DNA of 64,000 bases from Anastatus disparis (taxonomy: Eukaryota > Arthropoda > Insecta > Hymenoptera > Eupelmidae): contig JAFFSR010000010.1 in NCBI GenBank assembly GCA_017163975.1, forward strand, positions 2,025,001 to 2,089,000, in the 5' to 3' direction. Numbering within the stretch: the first letter of the stretch is position 1; the number at the start of each line of letters is the position of its first letter. This document shows, piece by piece, positions 35,620 through 47,600 of this stretch. The notes below the pieces were generated by a model, which did no database searches, was not told the DNA's origin, and worked only from the letters and a program-made list of their open reading frames with translations. A program made the translations under genes and the position numbers.

Positions 35620-37260
35620 CAATTGAAATATCAATTGGTTAATTTTATCTTTTTTCACCGTTCGGAAGGTATTACGATTCTACTCAATATTCTATTTTGT
35701 ATTTTTTATTTTACAAATATTTGCTGTAAAAAACACATATTTACTTACAACATACTATTTTATGTATTATTATATCATATTTATGCGTCAATACATATTC
35801 ACATAAATTAGGATTTACGTATAATTATAAAGACGCATTTACATTTTTAAGGCAGGCGCTGTGGGTACATACTCAAAACCGCCAACGTTCGACTTATATA
35901 GTAAGTGTGGTATCATCTCACCACTTAGGGACAAAACGCCCATTCAACGCGTATCCCCCTGTAGGTGTAGCTGCAAATCGAAGGTGACGGACTTGTATTA
36001 TATCTGTCGGTAGTTCAATTCCCGACTAAACATAATTTTTTTTTTTTATAAATTATGTTGCACATGCATATATTTCACTATTTTTTTTAATTTAAATATT
36101 TTTTATGTATACAGATGAATGTATACCTACGTATTATTCACACACAAACATTCTCATGGTATGTGAAGTCGAAAAATTCATTTTATATAGATTTTAAAAT
36201 AAATTTATTTAAAATACTTAAATAAATAATACAATACTCTTTCTTAAAACTTTATTCAATTAAAGACTTTTCTTTAAAAAAGCAACAAAATGTTTTGTGT
36301 GCTTATTTACTAGCTTAAATTAATATTAAAAGAAATTTTTTATCTAAAGATATACAATTATAGAAACTTTTAATCATTTAATTTGTAATCTGTTTTATCC
36401 GTATTCATATAATAATCCGATATTAATTTTTAATATTAAAAAGAATATCTTAAAAGAATATATTTTTAATTTATAGAATTAATGAGGGATTATTATATAA
36501 ATACGGAAAAAGCAGATTACAAATTGAATGAATTTATATAATTATGTAGCTTTGGGTAAAAATTTTTCATTACTATTAATTTTTAGTTAGTAAAAGAACA
36601 AAAAATATTATGCTTTTTTCAGGAAAAATCTTTTATTTGATAAAATTCATATATTCAAAACATTGTAAAGATATTTAGACTTTGTAATTAATTTATATAA
36701 ACCACTTTCTCTTTAAAAAAAACATATTATTTTGTGTTCTTTTTTATTAATTAAAATCAATAATAAAAAAAATTCTTTATCGAAAGTTATATCATTATAA
36801 AAAATTTTTAATCATTTAATATGTAATATGTTTTACTTTATATTTAAATAATCTGCCATAAATTTTGTAAATTAAAAAGAGTATAAGACATTAATTTAAT
36901 AGAAAAAAAAACAATATTTTTAATCTATAAAATTAAACTAATATAAGGCAGACACTACACCTGTACTCATAAATATTGTCTAAATTTTCATTTCATTGTA
37001 AAATTTTAGAAAAAAAATGCATTAGCTTATAGTATGTACCATGAAGATTATTCTATGAAATTTTTAAATAAATTCATTTATCAGTTATTTAAAATGTTAG
37101 AGTCCAATGATGTATATTAAATTTATTCAATTTTGTACCAGGAATACAGAATTCTTACAAACAAAGGAATAGATTTATTTAAAAATTTAACTGAATAATT
37201 TTCATGATATTTACTTCAAACTAATGTTTCTTTTCTAAAACTTTGCAATAACTGTCTGTG
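35620..37260. other. Non-repetitive interior of the CCC element
   Basis: AT-rich. A GC-richer patch at 35850-36030 precedes a T run (36040). No ORF with recognisable content. No transposase remains. Confidence 0.5.
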
Positions 37261-37835
37261 AACATTAATATATCATTTCTGTAATATTCTGTGAAAGGCT
37301 GCAGGAAGTTTGAATAGAATCTTCTGCAAAATGTTACTGCAAGCTTCCTGCAAGATGTAAAGTAATCTTCCAAATAACATTCGGATATAACTTTTCGGAA
37401 GCTTACTGAAAGTTATTTTGTAATATTCCATTTGGCCCTCCTGGAATATTACATGTTAGCTTCTCTGAACCTTCTGTAAAGCTTACATAAAAGATTCCAA
37501 TGGAAGCTTCCCAAAACTTTTATTTAGCTTTCGGGAAGCTTACAGGGAATCTTTCTGACAAGTTACCGGTAACCTTCCGTTAACGTTGAAATATTTTTTT
37601 TGTAACATGCCGTGGAAGGCTGCAGGAAGTTTGAATGGAATCTTCCACAAAATATTACTGTAAGCTTCCTGCAAGATTATAATGTAATCTTCCGAATAAC
37701 GTTTCTGTAATATTGCATGTAATCTTTCCGGAAGCTTACTGGAAGCTATTTCGTAATGTTCCATTTAGCCCTCCTGGAATATTACATGTTAGCTTCCCTG
37801 AACCTTCCGTAAAGTTTACATGAAAGATTCCAATG

Positions 37836-38006
37836 CCCTGGAAGAAAATTGACCATATCTTAAGCATAATTGTCGGTCAACGCATGTTCAAATAACACTT
37901 ATCTAGAAATTTTTTTAAAATAATTTCTAAAATTTCTAGATAAGTGCCATTTTAACATTTGTTGACCAGCAATTATGCCTACAATATGGTTAATTTTCTT
38001 CCAGGG
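37836..38006. mobile_element. 171-bp foldback MITE with CCCTGGAAGAAAAT ends, TG duplication
   Basis: Starts CCCTGGAAGAAAATTGACC and ends with its inverse; the arms pair around about 37920. TG flanks both sides (37834-37835 and 38007-38008). The parallel repeat copy at 38331-38345 shows the empty site (CCAATGGAAGCTTCTC). Its termini resemble those of the larger element at 11830. Confidence 0.88.
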
Positions 38007-38514
38007 TGGAAGCTTCTCGAAACTTTCATTTAGCTTCCGGGAAGCTTACAAGGAATCTTCCTGACAAGTCACGGGTAACCTTCCGTGAACATTGAAATAT
38101 TCTTCCTGTAACATTTCGTGGAAAGCTGCAGGAAGTTTGAATGGAATCTTCCACAAAATATTACTGGTAGCTTCCTGCAAGATATATTGGAATCTTCCAA
38201 ATAACGTTTCTGTAATATTGCATGTAATCTTTTCGGAAGCTTACTGGAAGCTATTTTGTAATGTTCCATTTAGTCCTCATGGAATATTACATGTCAGCTT
38301 TCCTGAACCATCCGTAAAGCTTACATGAAAGATTCCAATGGAAGCTTCTCAAAACTTTCATTAAGCTTCCGGGAAGCTTGCTAGAAGCTTACATTGGAAT
38401 CTTTCTCGAATCTTTCGATGGAAGCTTCCCGAATCTTCCGTGCTATGTGGGAAATATTGCCTGACTTTTCATATTATTGTAAAATTTTAAAAAAAGAAAT
38501 GCATTAGGTTATAG

Positions 38515-38738
38515 CGAAGAAGATAGACGCTTATAGAAGGATACTTCTGGGTTTAATTTTTGGTCCGTAACGCTAGGTAACACTTCAACATTGTTTGTAT
38601 ATCTATACATATGAAAAATATGATGTATATAGATATAAAAATACATGGGATCTAGTGGCGCCCTCAGTAGCTGGGTAACTCATTTTTGGCAGAAATTTCC
38701 CATTTAAAAGTACGCTTCTATAAGCGTCTATATTCGTT
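38515..38738. mobile_element. hAT-like MITE with 8-bp duplication GGTTATAG
   Basis: GGTTATAG lies at 38507-38514 and 38739-38746. The ends share ATAGACGCTTATAGAAG in inverted orientation. The parallel copy near 37023-37035 has an uninterrupted CTTATAGTATGTACC. An 8-bp duplication is typical of hAT elements. Confidence 0.72.
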
Positions 38739-39093
38739 GGTTATAGTATGTACCATGAAGATTATTCTATTAAATTTTTTAATCAATTCATTTATCAGTT
38801 ATATAAAATGTTGGAGTACAATGATATAGATTAATAGTGTTCGATTTTGTACTAGGAATACAAAATTCTTATAAACAAAGGAATAGATTTATTTCAAAAT
38901 TCAACTGAATAATTTTCATGATATTTACTACAAGCTAATATATTTTTTTTTTTTTTGAAACTTTGCAATAACTTTCCGTGAACATTAATATATCCTACCT
39001 TTACTATTCTGTGAAAGGCTGCAGGAAGTTTGAATAAAATCTTCCGCAAAATGTTACTGCAAGCTTCCTGCAAGATGTAAAGTAATCTTACAA

Positions 39094-39168
39094 AGTAGAT
39101 AGGCTATAGGCATACTGGCACACCCGGATTGTAGCATACCCCCTCTCCTCCCCCAAGTGTGTTAGAAT
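39094..39168 (+). repeat. Left terminal inverted repeat of the Polinton
   Basis: The first 37 bases are identical to the inverted right end, then the match continues with gaps to about 39168 (AAGTGTGTTAGAATCCG against AAGTGTTTTAGAATCCG). This is short for a Polinton, where terminal repeats usually run to hundreds of bases. Confidence 0.9.
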
Positions 39169-40898
39169 CCGTGTCATTTAAAATACATGTGAATTCCTCC
39201 CCCCTGTTTAAAAAATGAAAAAGGATAAAACACTTGTCTCCCTCCACTAAGTGTGTTACAATCCGGTCTATTTAAAATACCTATGAGTCTCCCCTTCCTT
39301 AAAAAATGTATTGGATACTTATTTTGGGATAGAGAGAAAGGGCTGTCCCTTCTTATTTTTAAAGAAAGGATAGAGCGCCGCCCACAATATGTTCTATTTT
39401 GGAGAGCGCAGGAAAATTTTTCCACGCTTAGAAGAGAGGGATAGGGCAGACCTTTTTCACTGCGCTGCCCACTGTGCGTTTTCTTTAACGTTGCATGAAA
39501 ATTTACCTGCTTTTAGAAGAGAAGGAAAGAGATGACCTGTATTTCGATGCAGTACACTACGTGTGTGTTCTCTTTTGAGTCGCAGGTGCATGAAAATAAT
39601 GGATCATGTAACCTGTATAATAAATGAGCAAACTATAAATTTGCCTTCTATTATATATATATATAAATATATTTATTTTTTTTAAGTCACTTTGTTATGC
39701 CCCGTCTTTTCTTTTTTTTAAAGAAAATCTTTTTTTTTTGAGAAGAAGATTTATTGAAAGGGTCAGCTGCCTGTTCTCTTGTTTTTTGAGATAAACAGAT
39801 ATTTATTAAGAGGGTCAGTCGTATTCTTTTTTCATGTTTTAAAAAAAAGAACAAATGCTCGAAAAATATATACGAGACCCCACCTTTGTAAAAAAGAAAA
39901 TCTTTTTCTATTGAAAAATAATTTTTTATTTCAGGTGGTGTCAGTTTCCTTAAGGAAAAACAGCTTTTTGCAGGTGGTCGGAAATTTGAAGAACGAAATT
40001 TTTTTTTTGAGAGAAAAGTTATTTATTGAAAGAGTCTTTTCTTTAAAAACTATTTTTTTCGTAACAAGTGTGTGTGTGTGAGAAAAAAGTTATCTTGCAG
40101 GTGCATTAATCATAAGATTTACGAGAACCTTTTTTGTAAAAAGGAGCATTCCTTTTCTTTAACCTTCAGACCGCCGGGATTTGGAAAAAATGAAAAGTCG
40201 ATTTTCCCTATAGAAAAGTGTTTTTAGGCCTACTAGGTTAAAAACTATTTTTCTCATATCAAGTGTGTGTGTGGGAAAAAAGTTATCTTGCAGGTGCATT
40301 TATTATAAGATATACGAGAACCTTTTTTGTAAAAAAGAGAATTCCTTTTCTTCAACCTTTAGACCGCCGGGATTTGGAAAAAATAAAAAGTCGATTTTCC
40401 CTATAGAAAAGTGTTTTTAGGCCTACTAGGTTAAAACTATTTTTTCTCATATCAAGTGTGTGTGTGGGAAAAAAGTTATCTTGCAGGTGCATTTATTTTT
40501 TCTTTGAATTTACTAAGAAAAAATTAGGAAAGCTTGATCTATCTCAGGTTTTTAAAAGTATTCTTAAGAAAAAAGATATTTATTGAAGGGATCAATTATT
40601 TTCAAAGAAGGATTGCTTATTTCAGAAAATATATACATGACTTCGCTCTTAAAAATGCTCCCCCCCTTTTTTTAAAATTTGTTAGTCACAGGTATATGCA
40701 TGTTTTTGAGAAAAAAACGATATTTATTGCAAGGGTCAGTTCCACGACGATAAAAATTAAAATCTTAGGCGTGTACAAAACTAATGAAGGATGGACTAAA
40801 TTTTCTCTAAGGGAGGTGACAAATTTTTTAAAAGGAAATTTTCACCAATCGTAGGATTTTCATGAAAAACATTGTAAAATAAGTATCCTAATTTTCTG
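39169..40898. other. Polinton left arm, non-coding, repeat-rich
   Basis: No convincing gene. Homopolymer-rich sequence with the word ATTTATTGAAAGGGTCAG in five diverged copies (near 39749, 39797, 40019, 40577 and 40721). It also holds the tandem repeat at 40066-40500. A further AAGTGTGTTACAATCCG near 39249 echoes the terminal repeat. Confidence 0.55.
40066..40500 (+). repeat. ~194-bp tandem repeat, 2.2 copies
   Basis: Copies at 40066-40260 (195 bp), 40261-40453 (193 bp) and a partial one from 40454. Each starts AAGTGTGTGTGTG and contains ACCGCCGGGATTTGGAAAAA and GTTTTTAGGCCTACTAGGTT. Confidence 0.9.
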
Positions 40899-40936
40899 TA
40901 TAAATACCTCGTTCTAAGCTACATTTCGTCAGTTCG
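40899..40936 (+). promoter_or_regulatory. TATA plus initiator core promoter of the left-arm gene
   Basis: TATAAATA at 40899-40906 and TCAGTTCG with its A at 40931. The 32-bp spacing from the first T of TATA to the initiator A is the standard arthropod geometry. The first ATG of the four-exon gene is 74 bp downstream. Confidence 0.72.
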
Positions 40937-41004
40937 AGGATCATCTTCAACTTTTCCTAACTACAGAAAAAGATTTCAAAGATCAACCTAAAGAAAATAG
41001 AAAA

Positions 41005-41992
41005 ATGGCTCAAGACAAAATTGGAAATATTAAAGCAGTTCAAGATCGCATTAGATGGTTAATAGCAAATGGACCAACATTGCTTATGATGTTGGAACAT
41101 GTGTCATGGGCGATGCATGCAGTGGATTCCCGTAAGTATGAAATAAAATATAATTAATTTTTTCTTTTTCAGTGCCATCACTGCCTCCGATGGCTGCTAT
41201 GCAGCAGCTATATAATCATCATACACCAAGGAATCGCAGCTCAAGCTCGAGTTCATCCTCAAGCTCTAGCTCGAGTTCATCCTCGAGCTCTAGCTCGAGT
41301 TCATCCTCATCAAGCAGAGAAGCAAAACAGAGCAACAAGGGACAAAAAAGATCAATTAATGATCTTGGACCGATCCCCATGAAGAAAAAGACGCTAAGTA
41401 AGTTTATTTTTTTTAATGATTTTTTTTTTTAATTTTACATATAATTTTATTTCTAATATTATTTTCTTATTTTTGTTTACAGATGATTCTGAAAACAGAC
41501 ATCGTCATGAAGAGAAATCGGTTCCCTCTACCTCTTCAGGATATAGAGCAACGGAACCAATACCATCAACCTCCTCGGCGGGCCAAGATTTTAAGCAACA
41601 AACACGGTCTACTTCAAAAGGTAATTTATTCAAAATAAATAAATAAATTAATAAAATAATCATATTATTTCATTTTTCAATTTTATTTTATAGGAAGCAA
41701 AAAAGTTCAGCAAGAAAAAAAACCAACTTCAGCACGGGAGTGGATGAAAAAAGTTGGCCGACAGCTTGCTGAAAAAAATAAGAGTTCGGCTACTACCAGC
41801 GCGTCATCATCAGCAGACCGACATTCGGCTACAGCGTGCACGCCATCAGCAGCAAGCCGACATTCGGCTATAGCGTGCACACCATCAACAGCAGACCGAC
41901 ATTCAGCTACAGCGTGCACACCATCAGCAGCAGTCCGACCTCGTATGCGCGAGGATATAATTATACGCGAGGATATAACTATAATAGAATAG
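41005..41992 (+). CDS. Four-exon serine-rich gene of unknown function, Polinton left arm
   Basis: Exons 41005-41131, 41173-41397, 41483-41620 and 41694-41992 join in one frame with GT...AG borders (GTAAGT, GTAAGT and GTAATT donors). The introns are 41, 85 and 73 nt. The product is about 262 residues. Exon 1 is mildly helical and hydrophobic (WLIANGPTLLMMLEHVSWAM). Exon 2 holds a run of some 26 serines written in AGC and TCN codons, then a basic KRSIND...PMKKK stretch. Exon 3 is Ser/Thr-rich. Exon 4 has a W-containing helix (REWMKKVGRQLAEKNK), three copies of a 14-residue repeat built on RHSATACTPS, and an arginine/isoleucine-rich tail. I do not recognise the family. The basic patches and serine runs would fit a nucleic-acid-binding or virion core role, which is only a guess. 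It has its own TATA/initiator. Confidence 0.65.
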
Positions 41993-42477
41993 TTATATTT
42001 AAAACTTTATATTTTAGTATTTTGTTGTAATACATATATTTATATATTTTTAATGAATATCTATTAGGATTTAAAAAAAAAATAAAATAAATAGAAATAA
42101 TTTGATTCTTCTTTTTTTTTCTTTATACTCATATTCCTCCTTTCCAATTCCTTTACAATAAGTAACTTACAACTCTTAATTTTATAGATAATTAAATACA
42201 ATAATATCATTAATATGAAAACTAAACAGTCAAGTTAATAAAAATAAAATAAAGTGTAAATAATACATACAAATTTAGTTAGTACATTAAAATTATGTAA
42301 CGAAAAATTTATTATTATTGATTTGAATATTTATATCTTTAGGATTACTAACATTAGTTTACATAGATCATATAAATTATCTTGTTCGTATTTAATATTA
42401 ATTAATTTTTTTTCTAAAGTTTTTTTAATTCTCAAACATTAAACTTATAATTTATTTTTTTTTTTAATGAGGATTAT
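41993..42477. other. Downstream region of the left-arm gene
   Basis: AT-rich, with AATAAAATAAATA near 42080 as possible polyadenylation signal. No gene. Confidence 0.45.
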
Positions 42478-43099
42478 TGTTACGTTTTTACGTATATGTA
42501 TATTTATATTTAATTATAAGATGGCGGGTAACTTTTGTATCACTACTAATCTTGGTAAACCCAAGCAGTCAGTTTGCGTGAAGAATTAAATGAATACTGA
42601 GTAGTTATGATATGAATATAAGTTTATTAATACTTTCGTCGAGAGAGATATGTCCTATTATTATTGCGTCGCCTAATACGTTCCTTGCTGCTTGCTTCAA
42701 TCGGGCGTACTCCCGTCGTTCGTGGCTGAAGGTTGGTTGCTTACTCTCTCTACATCTCTCTATTGATGGTCTACTCACTCCTCGTGGGATGTCCGGCTGT
42801 ATTTATACTCGACAAATTCGTTGTTTCCACGTGCCTATCCTTCTAGAATATTCGTTATTGATTGGAATTTGCTGATCAGTCCGTCAGTGACTTTTCGTTT
42901 TGGTCTTAATCTGTTGCTGGGTGGTCAGCTCTTTTTCTATGGTACTCAACGCTTTTCGTTGTTTCCAGGCAGGTTATAACTTGTTAGTATGACGGTCAGC
43001 GTTTTCTGTCTTTACTTGCCGGAACGTGTATTCGTCGCATTCTTTGTATATTGCTGATATTAATTCTTTTTCATTTTATAGGATATAGAATCCGTAACA
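42478..43099. mobile_element. Probable solo LTR, 622 bp
   Basis: Begins TGTTACG and ends CGTAACA, the TG...CA form of LTRs, flanked by ATTAT (42473-42477) and ATCAT (43100-43104), a 5-bp duplication with one difference. It is GC-richer than its surroundings and contains TATTTATACTCG near 42800 as a possible TATA box. No internal region is present, as expected after LTR-LTR recombination. Strand is undetermined. The open frame inside it has no recognisable content. Confidence 0.6.
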
Positions 43100-43152
43100 A
43101 TCATAAGAAGGGTTGAGAAAAAACCAGAATTCTTTTTTTTATTCAATTTAAT

Positions 43153-44034
43153 TTATTTCCAATATAACTTTATACATTCATCATTATTAGAAATTTTATC
43201 GACTTCATCTTTGGAAAATTTAGCATCTAAGTAATCATGTAACCATGTGCGCATCGAAATAGCATTAATAACAGCGCACATAGGTTTTCGCCTTAAACAG
43301 AGGTCGTGGTTGAAACATGTATATCGTGTACAATTTATTATTCTTTCTAATGATGGGCATCCGAAGTCTTCAATGTTGCTGATTGTCCTGAAAATAAAGA
43401 GGAGAAGGTAATGTAACTTAAAGTATATACAACACGAAAAATAAAGTATTAATATGGTTAAATACAGTATGTTGAAGTATTAAAATAATTTAAAAAGTAT
43501 AAAAAAGTATCAAACAAGTATGGAAAAGTATAAAAAAGTATGAAACAAGTATGAAAAAGTATAAAAAAGTATGAAACAAGTATGAAAAAGTATTAAAACA
43601 GCAAGAAAAGTATGAAAGTTGAAACATAAATGTATTACTTACACATTTGGTAAAAGATCAGCTAACCATTGCGCTTTCTGCTCACCCTTGACAAATACTT
43701 TCTTGACTCCTTGCGAACAAATTTCAAAAATTTTTTGAAGACAATGGTAAGGTATATCTCCAGAGTTCCATTGTATTCCATGGTGATACTTTTCCAGCCA
43801 TTGCGTTGTACTTTTTTCTTCTTGACTCAATTCTCTCCATGTCATCGGAGGTTTAAAGAGATACGCAGTTGGAAAAGCAGTTTTTCTAAAATTCAGAAAA
43901 CTGACTTCTTTAAAAATAAAAGAATCCCCAGACATGCCTTGAAATCCTTGTATGTCACAAATATAAACGTTCTCTTCAGAAAATTCTAATATTGCATTTT
44001 TAATCATTGCACCATAGTCACGGGTTCTAGCCAT
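43153..44034 (-). CDS. Conserved Polinton protein, two exons (paralogue 1)
   Basis: On the minus strand exon 1 runs 44034-43643 and exon 2 43387-43153, joined in phase by a GTAAGT...TTTTCAG intron of 255 nt. The product is about 208 residues. Motifs shared with the gene at 55983: VYICDIQGF near the start, KE, FKPPMTW, HGIQW, KVFVKG with WL, and in exon 2 the C...NH..C series (CTRYTCFNHDLCLRRKP). The acidic residue early in a beta strand, the later HGxxW and the Cys/His tail suggest an RNase H-like nuclease fold with a zinc-binding end. This family is common in insect Polintons but I know no tested function. The intron contains tandem AAGTATGAAAAAGTAT repeats. Confidence 0.78.
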
Positions 44035-44180
44035 CGTACAACTCTGAATTTCTTTCAGCGAGAAGTGATTTGAGAGACTGAATAGGAAAATTCTTACAGT
44101 TTTTGGATAGTTTAAAAGAACAATTTATCCCTTCCTAAAAACTTTTCCCTTCTTTATTTTCCAAATTTTTCTTTTTTACC

Positions 44181-44428
44181 ATTGGTCAAATCTCGAAATT
44201 TGTATCCCTTCTTAAATTTTCTTTTTTACTATTGGTAGAATCTTGAAATTTGTATCCCTTCTTAAATTTTCTTTTTTACTATTGGTCGAATATCGAGATT
44301 TGTATTCCTTCTTAAATTTTCTTTATTACTATTGGACGAATTTTCAAATTTACACTAACTTTTCCTTTTACTATTGGATGAAATTTGAAATTTGTATCCT
44401 TTCTTACATTGTTTTTACCTATAAAAAG
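44181..44428 (+). promoter_or_regulatory. Five ATTGG boxes, four at 50-bp steps, and TATA box before the polymerase gene
   Basis: ATTGG (inverted CCAAT) occurs at 44181, 44231, 44281, 44331 and 44373, the first four exactly 50 bp apart, in a tandem repeat whose unit contains TTTACTATTGGTCGAAT. TATAAAAAG follows at 44420-44428. The block lies between the divergent paralogue-1 and polymerase genes, so it may serve both. Use of CCAAT-binding factor is inference. Confidence 0.6.
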
Positions 44429-44612
44429 CGAAGCTATTTCTTGGATGACTACACTTCGTATATAACAATCAGTGAGATTTATTCTTGAATATTGTGTGAG
44501 TTGAAACTGTTGCTCTAGTCATCTTTTAGTTAAAAAAGTAAAAATTACTTCAATCGATTTTTTTGAACGTCTTGTCCAATTACTTCATGATACTTTACGA
44601 AGTATAAACGAA

Positions 44613-47600
44613 TTGAGCAATGATGATATTCATTATTGGTTAGATATGTTTAATTCTGCTGTCATTAAATTAAACGAAAAAATCGTTCGACCTAACCTCA
44701 CAAGAGGAGAGAAACAGAAATGTCAAACTTGTATGACACATCTTTCGTGCATGCAAGTTCAGTTGGAACAAAATCTTCATCAAGGAGGCAATCTACAATC
44801 TGAAGAAACAGAAGCTAGAGTCGAGTGGCGAGACGTAGAGTCAGCTTTCCAAAATCGAATCAGAACTGGTGTAGTGGTAAATATTAAACATGTGGACATT
44901 CTGAGTTTTTTGAGTGATGCACAAAAACTTTTTAAAGTTAAGGTTCAGGCGTGCTTAGAAGAATATAATGCGTTAAAAATAAATTCTGATTTCATCTCTG
45001 AATTTTCTGTGCAGAAAAATACTGAGGAATTAAATGATACTAAATATTTTACAAGTGAAAGTAATACAGTATACATATCAACTGATTTAGAGGAATGGTT
45101 CAAAAATAATATCAAAGAGCCTATTCTTACTCAAATAGAGGAATTTCAAGAAAAGGATTCAGGGTGGACTTTGAAGAGTATAATAAGTTTGTGTATAAAT
45201 ATGAAAAAATATTCTCCTTTGAAGGGTAGTTCTTATATACCTCTTCCGAAGTTTATAGAAAATAAGAAAGCGTGTGTTAATGTTCGCAATAATGACAATC
45301 AGTGTTTCAAATATGCTGTACTTTCCGCATTATATCCTAGTAACCGTAATCCTCAAAGAGTGGATCATTATCTACCGCATAATAATAAGCTGAGGTTTGA
45401 TAAAATTAAATTTCCAGTAAAAATTAAAGATATTCCGAAATTCGAAAAATTAAATAATAATATTTCAATAAACTTATACATGTTGAAAAAGTATGGTCCG
45501 AAGTTTGAAGTATCGCCGTGTCATATTACATCAGAAAAAAAGGTACAACATGTCAATTTGCTCATTATTTAAGATTTCTACATAGATGAGTATGAAGAAA
45601 ATAATGATGCTGATGATGGAGACATGCCTCAATATCATTATGTTTGGATTAAAAACTTGTCTCGACTTCTGGCTTCTCAAGTGTCTAAAAGCCATATAAA
45701 ATCTTACCATTGTGAGAGGTGTTTACAAATTTTTTATAGTGAAGAAAGATTTGTAATTCATGAAAATAATTGTAAAAATTTAAATAAATGTAGAATAAAT
45801 CTGCCCGACTCAAAGAATAATATTCTCAAATTCGAAGATTACAGCAAGAGTGAAAAAGTTCCTTTTGTTATTTATGCGGATTTTGAATGTTCATTGAAAC
45901 CTACAGACAGTGAGAAGGCTTTTCAACTTCATGAAGCATACAGTATTGGATACTACATGAAATGCAGTTTTGATGATAAATTATCTTATTATAAATCATA
46001 CAGAAGGATTAATGTGAACGACGAATGTGAAGAGACACCTGCAGAATGGTTTGTAAGAGAATTGAAATCAATCGGTGAGAAAATTGATTAACTCTACAAA
46101 AATCCGAAACCAATGAAACTTACAGATTTAGAAGAATTGTCTTTCCAGAGGTCAACTAATTGTCATATATGTAGAAAACCAATCCGTGCCGAAGAACTTG
46201 CAGTACGAGACCATTGTCATCTCATAGGACGGTAAGTTGTTTAATTGGTTATAATTAAATAAAGAAAATTAATTTGGTTATTTTACATTTATTTTTTTTT
46301 TAGTTTTAGAGGTGCAGCTCATAATTCATGTAATTTGAATTATAAGATTTCAAGATTCATTCCTGTTATTTTTCATAATCTCAATTATGACACTCATTTT
46401 ATTCTGAAAGAAATCGGGACTTCTACATTGATGAAGGGACGAATGACTCTAATACCTCATAATAAAGAGAAATACATTTCTTTCACAAAATATATGGATA
46501 ACAGTGACATCAATTTTAGATTTATAGATTCTTGGCGTTTTCTACCATCATCATTGGAGAAGCTTGCATCATACCTCGAAAACGTGCCAATAGCAGTGAG
46601 AGAATTTCAAACAGATGGATTTACAGATGCTAAAATAAATCTTCTTAGACGGAAAGGTGTATTCCCATACGATTTTATGGATGGATTAGATAAATTGATG
46701 TCTACAAAGCTGCCAGAAAAAAAGGACTTCTACAATAAACTAACGGATTCTCATATAGCTGAAGAAGATTATAAGCACGCTGTTCAAGTTTGGAATGAAT
46801 TCAATATAAAAACTTTAGTAGAGTACTCGGATTTATACTTAAAAACCGATGTTTTGCTATTGGCTGACGTCTTCAAAAGTTTCCGAGAGACCTCTCTTAG
46901 AGCCTACGATTTATGTCCTGCTCATTTCTACACAACTCCAGGCTTAACGTTTTCAGCAGCTCTTAAAATGACGAAGGTAGAATTGGAACTTTTGACAGAC
47001 ATTGACATGTTAATGTTTATCGAAGCAGGCATCCGTGGAGGAATAAGCCAATGCTATAACCGGTATGCAAAGGCAAACAATCCATACATGGGTCCTTCAT
47101 ATAACGAAAATCAGAAAAAGAAGACCCTTCTATATTTTGATATTAATAATCTTTATGGTTGGGCGATGATACAACATTTACCGATAGGAAAATTTAAATG
47201 GATTGATTATGAAACAATTCCAGATTTCTTCAATACACCGCCAGATTCGGATATAGGATACATTGCTGAAGTGGATTTAGAGTATCCTGTGGAAATCCAT
47301 GATGAACATCGGGATTTACCTTTTTGCGCAGAACATCGTCCACCACCAGGCTCGAAGCAAAAAAAACTGCTTACTACTTTGGACAACAAGGAAAGGTATG
47401 TCATACATTATCGGACGCTTAAACAAGCTTTAGATAATGGACTAGGATTAAAAAAAGTACATAGAATTTTAAGTTTTGAACAAAAGGCTTGGCTCAAACC
47501 TTATGTTGGATTAAATACTGAGAAGAGGAAGCAAGCGAAGAATGAGTTTGAAAAACTCTTCTATACATTGCTTATTAACTCTGTATATGGAAAGTGCATC

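Noticed and set aside
35850..36050. tRNA-derived SINE or Pol III gene
   Set aside because: GTTCAATTC and a following T run resemble a B box and terminator, but no A box, clover leaf or target duplication was found.
42612..42875. 87-codon ORF in the solo LTR
   Set aside because: LTR sequence with no protein motif.
43485..43615. CRISPR-like array of AAGTATGAAAAAGTAT repeats
   Set aside because: Repeats are contiguous without spacers and lie in a eukaryotic intron; a simple tandem repeat.
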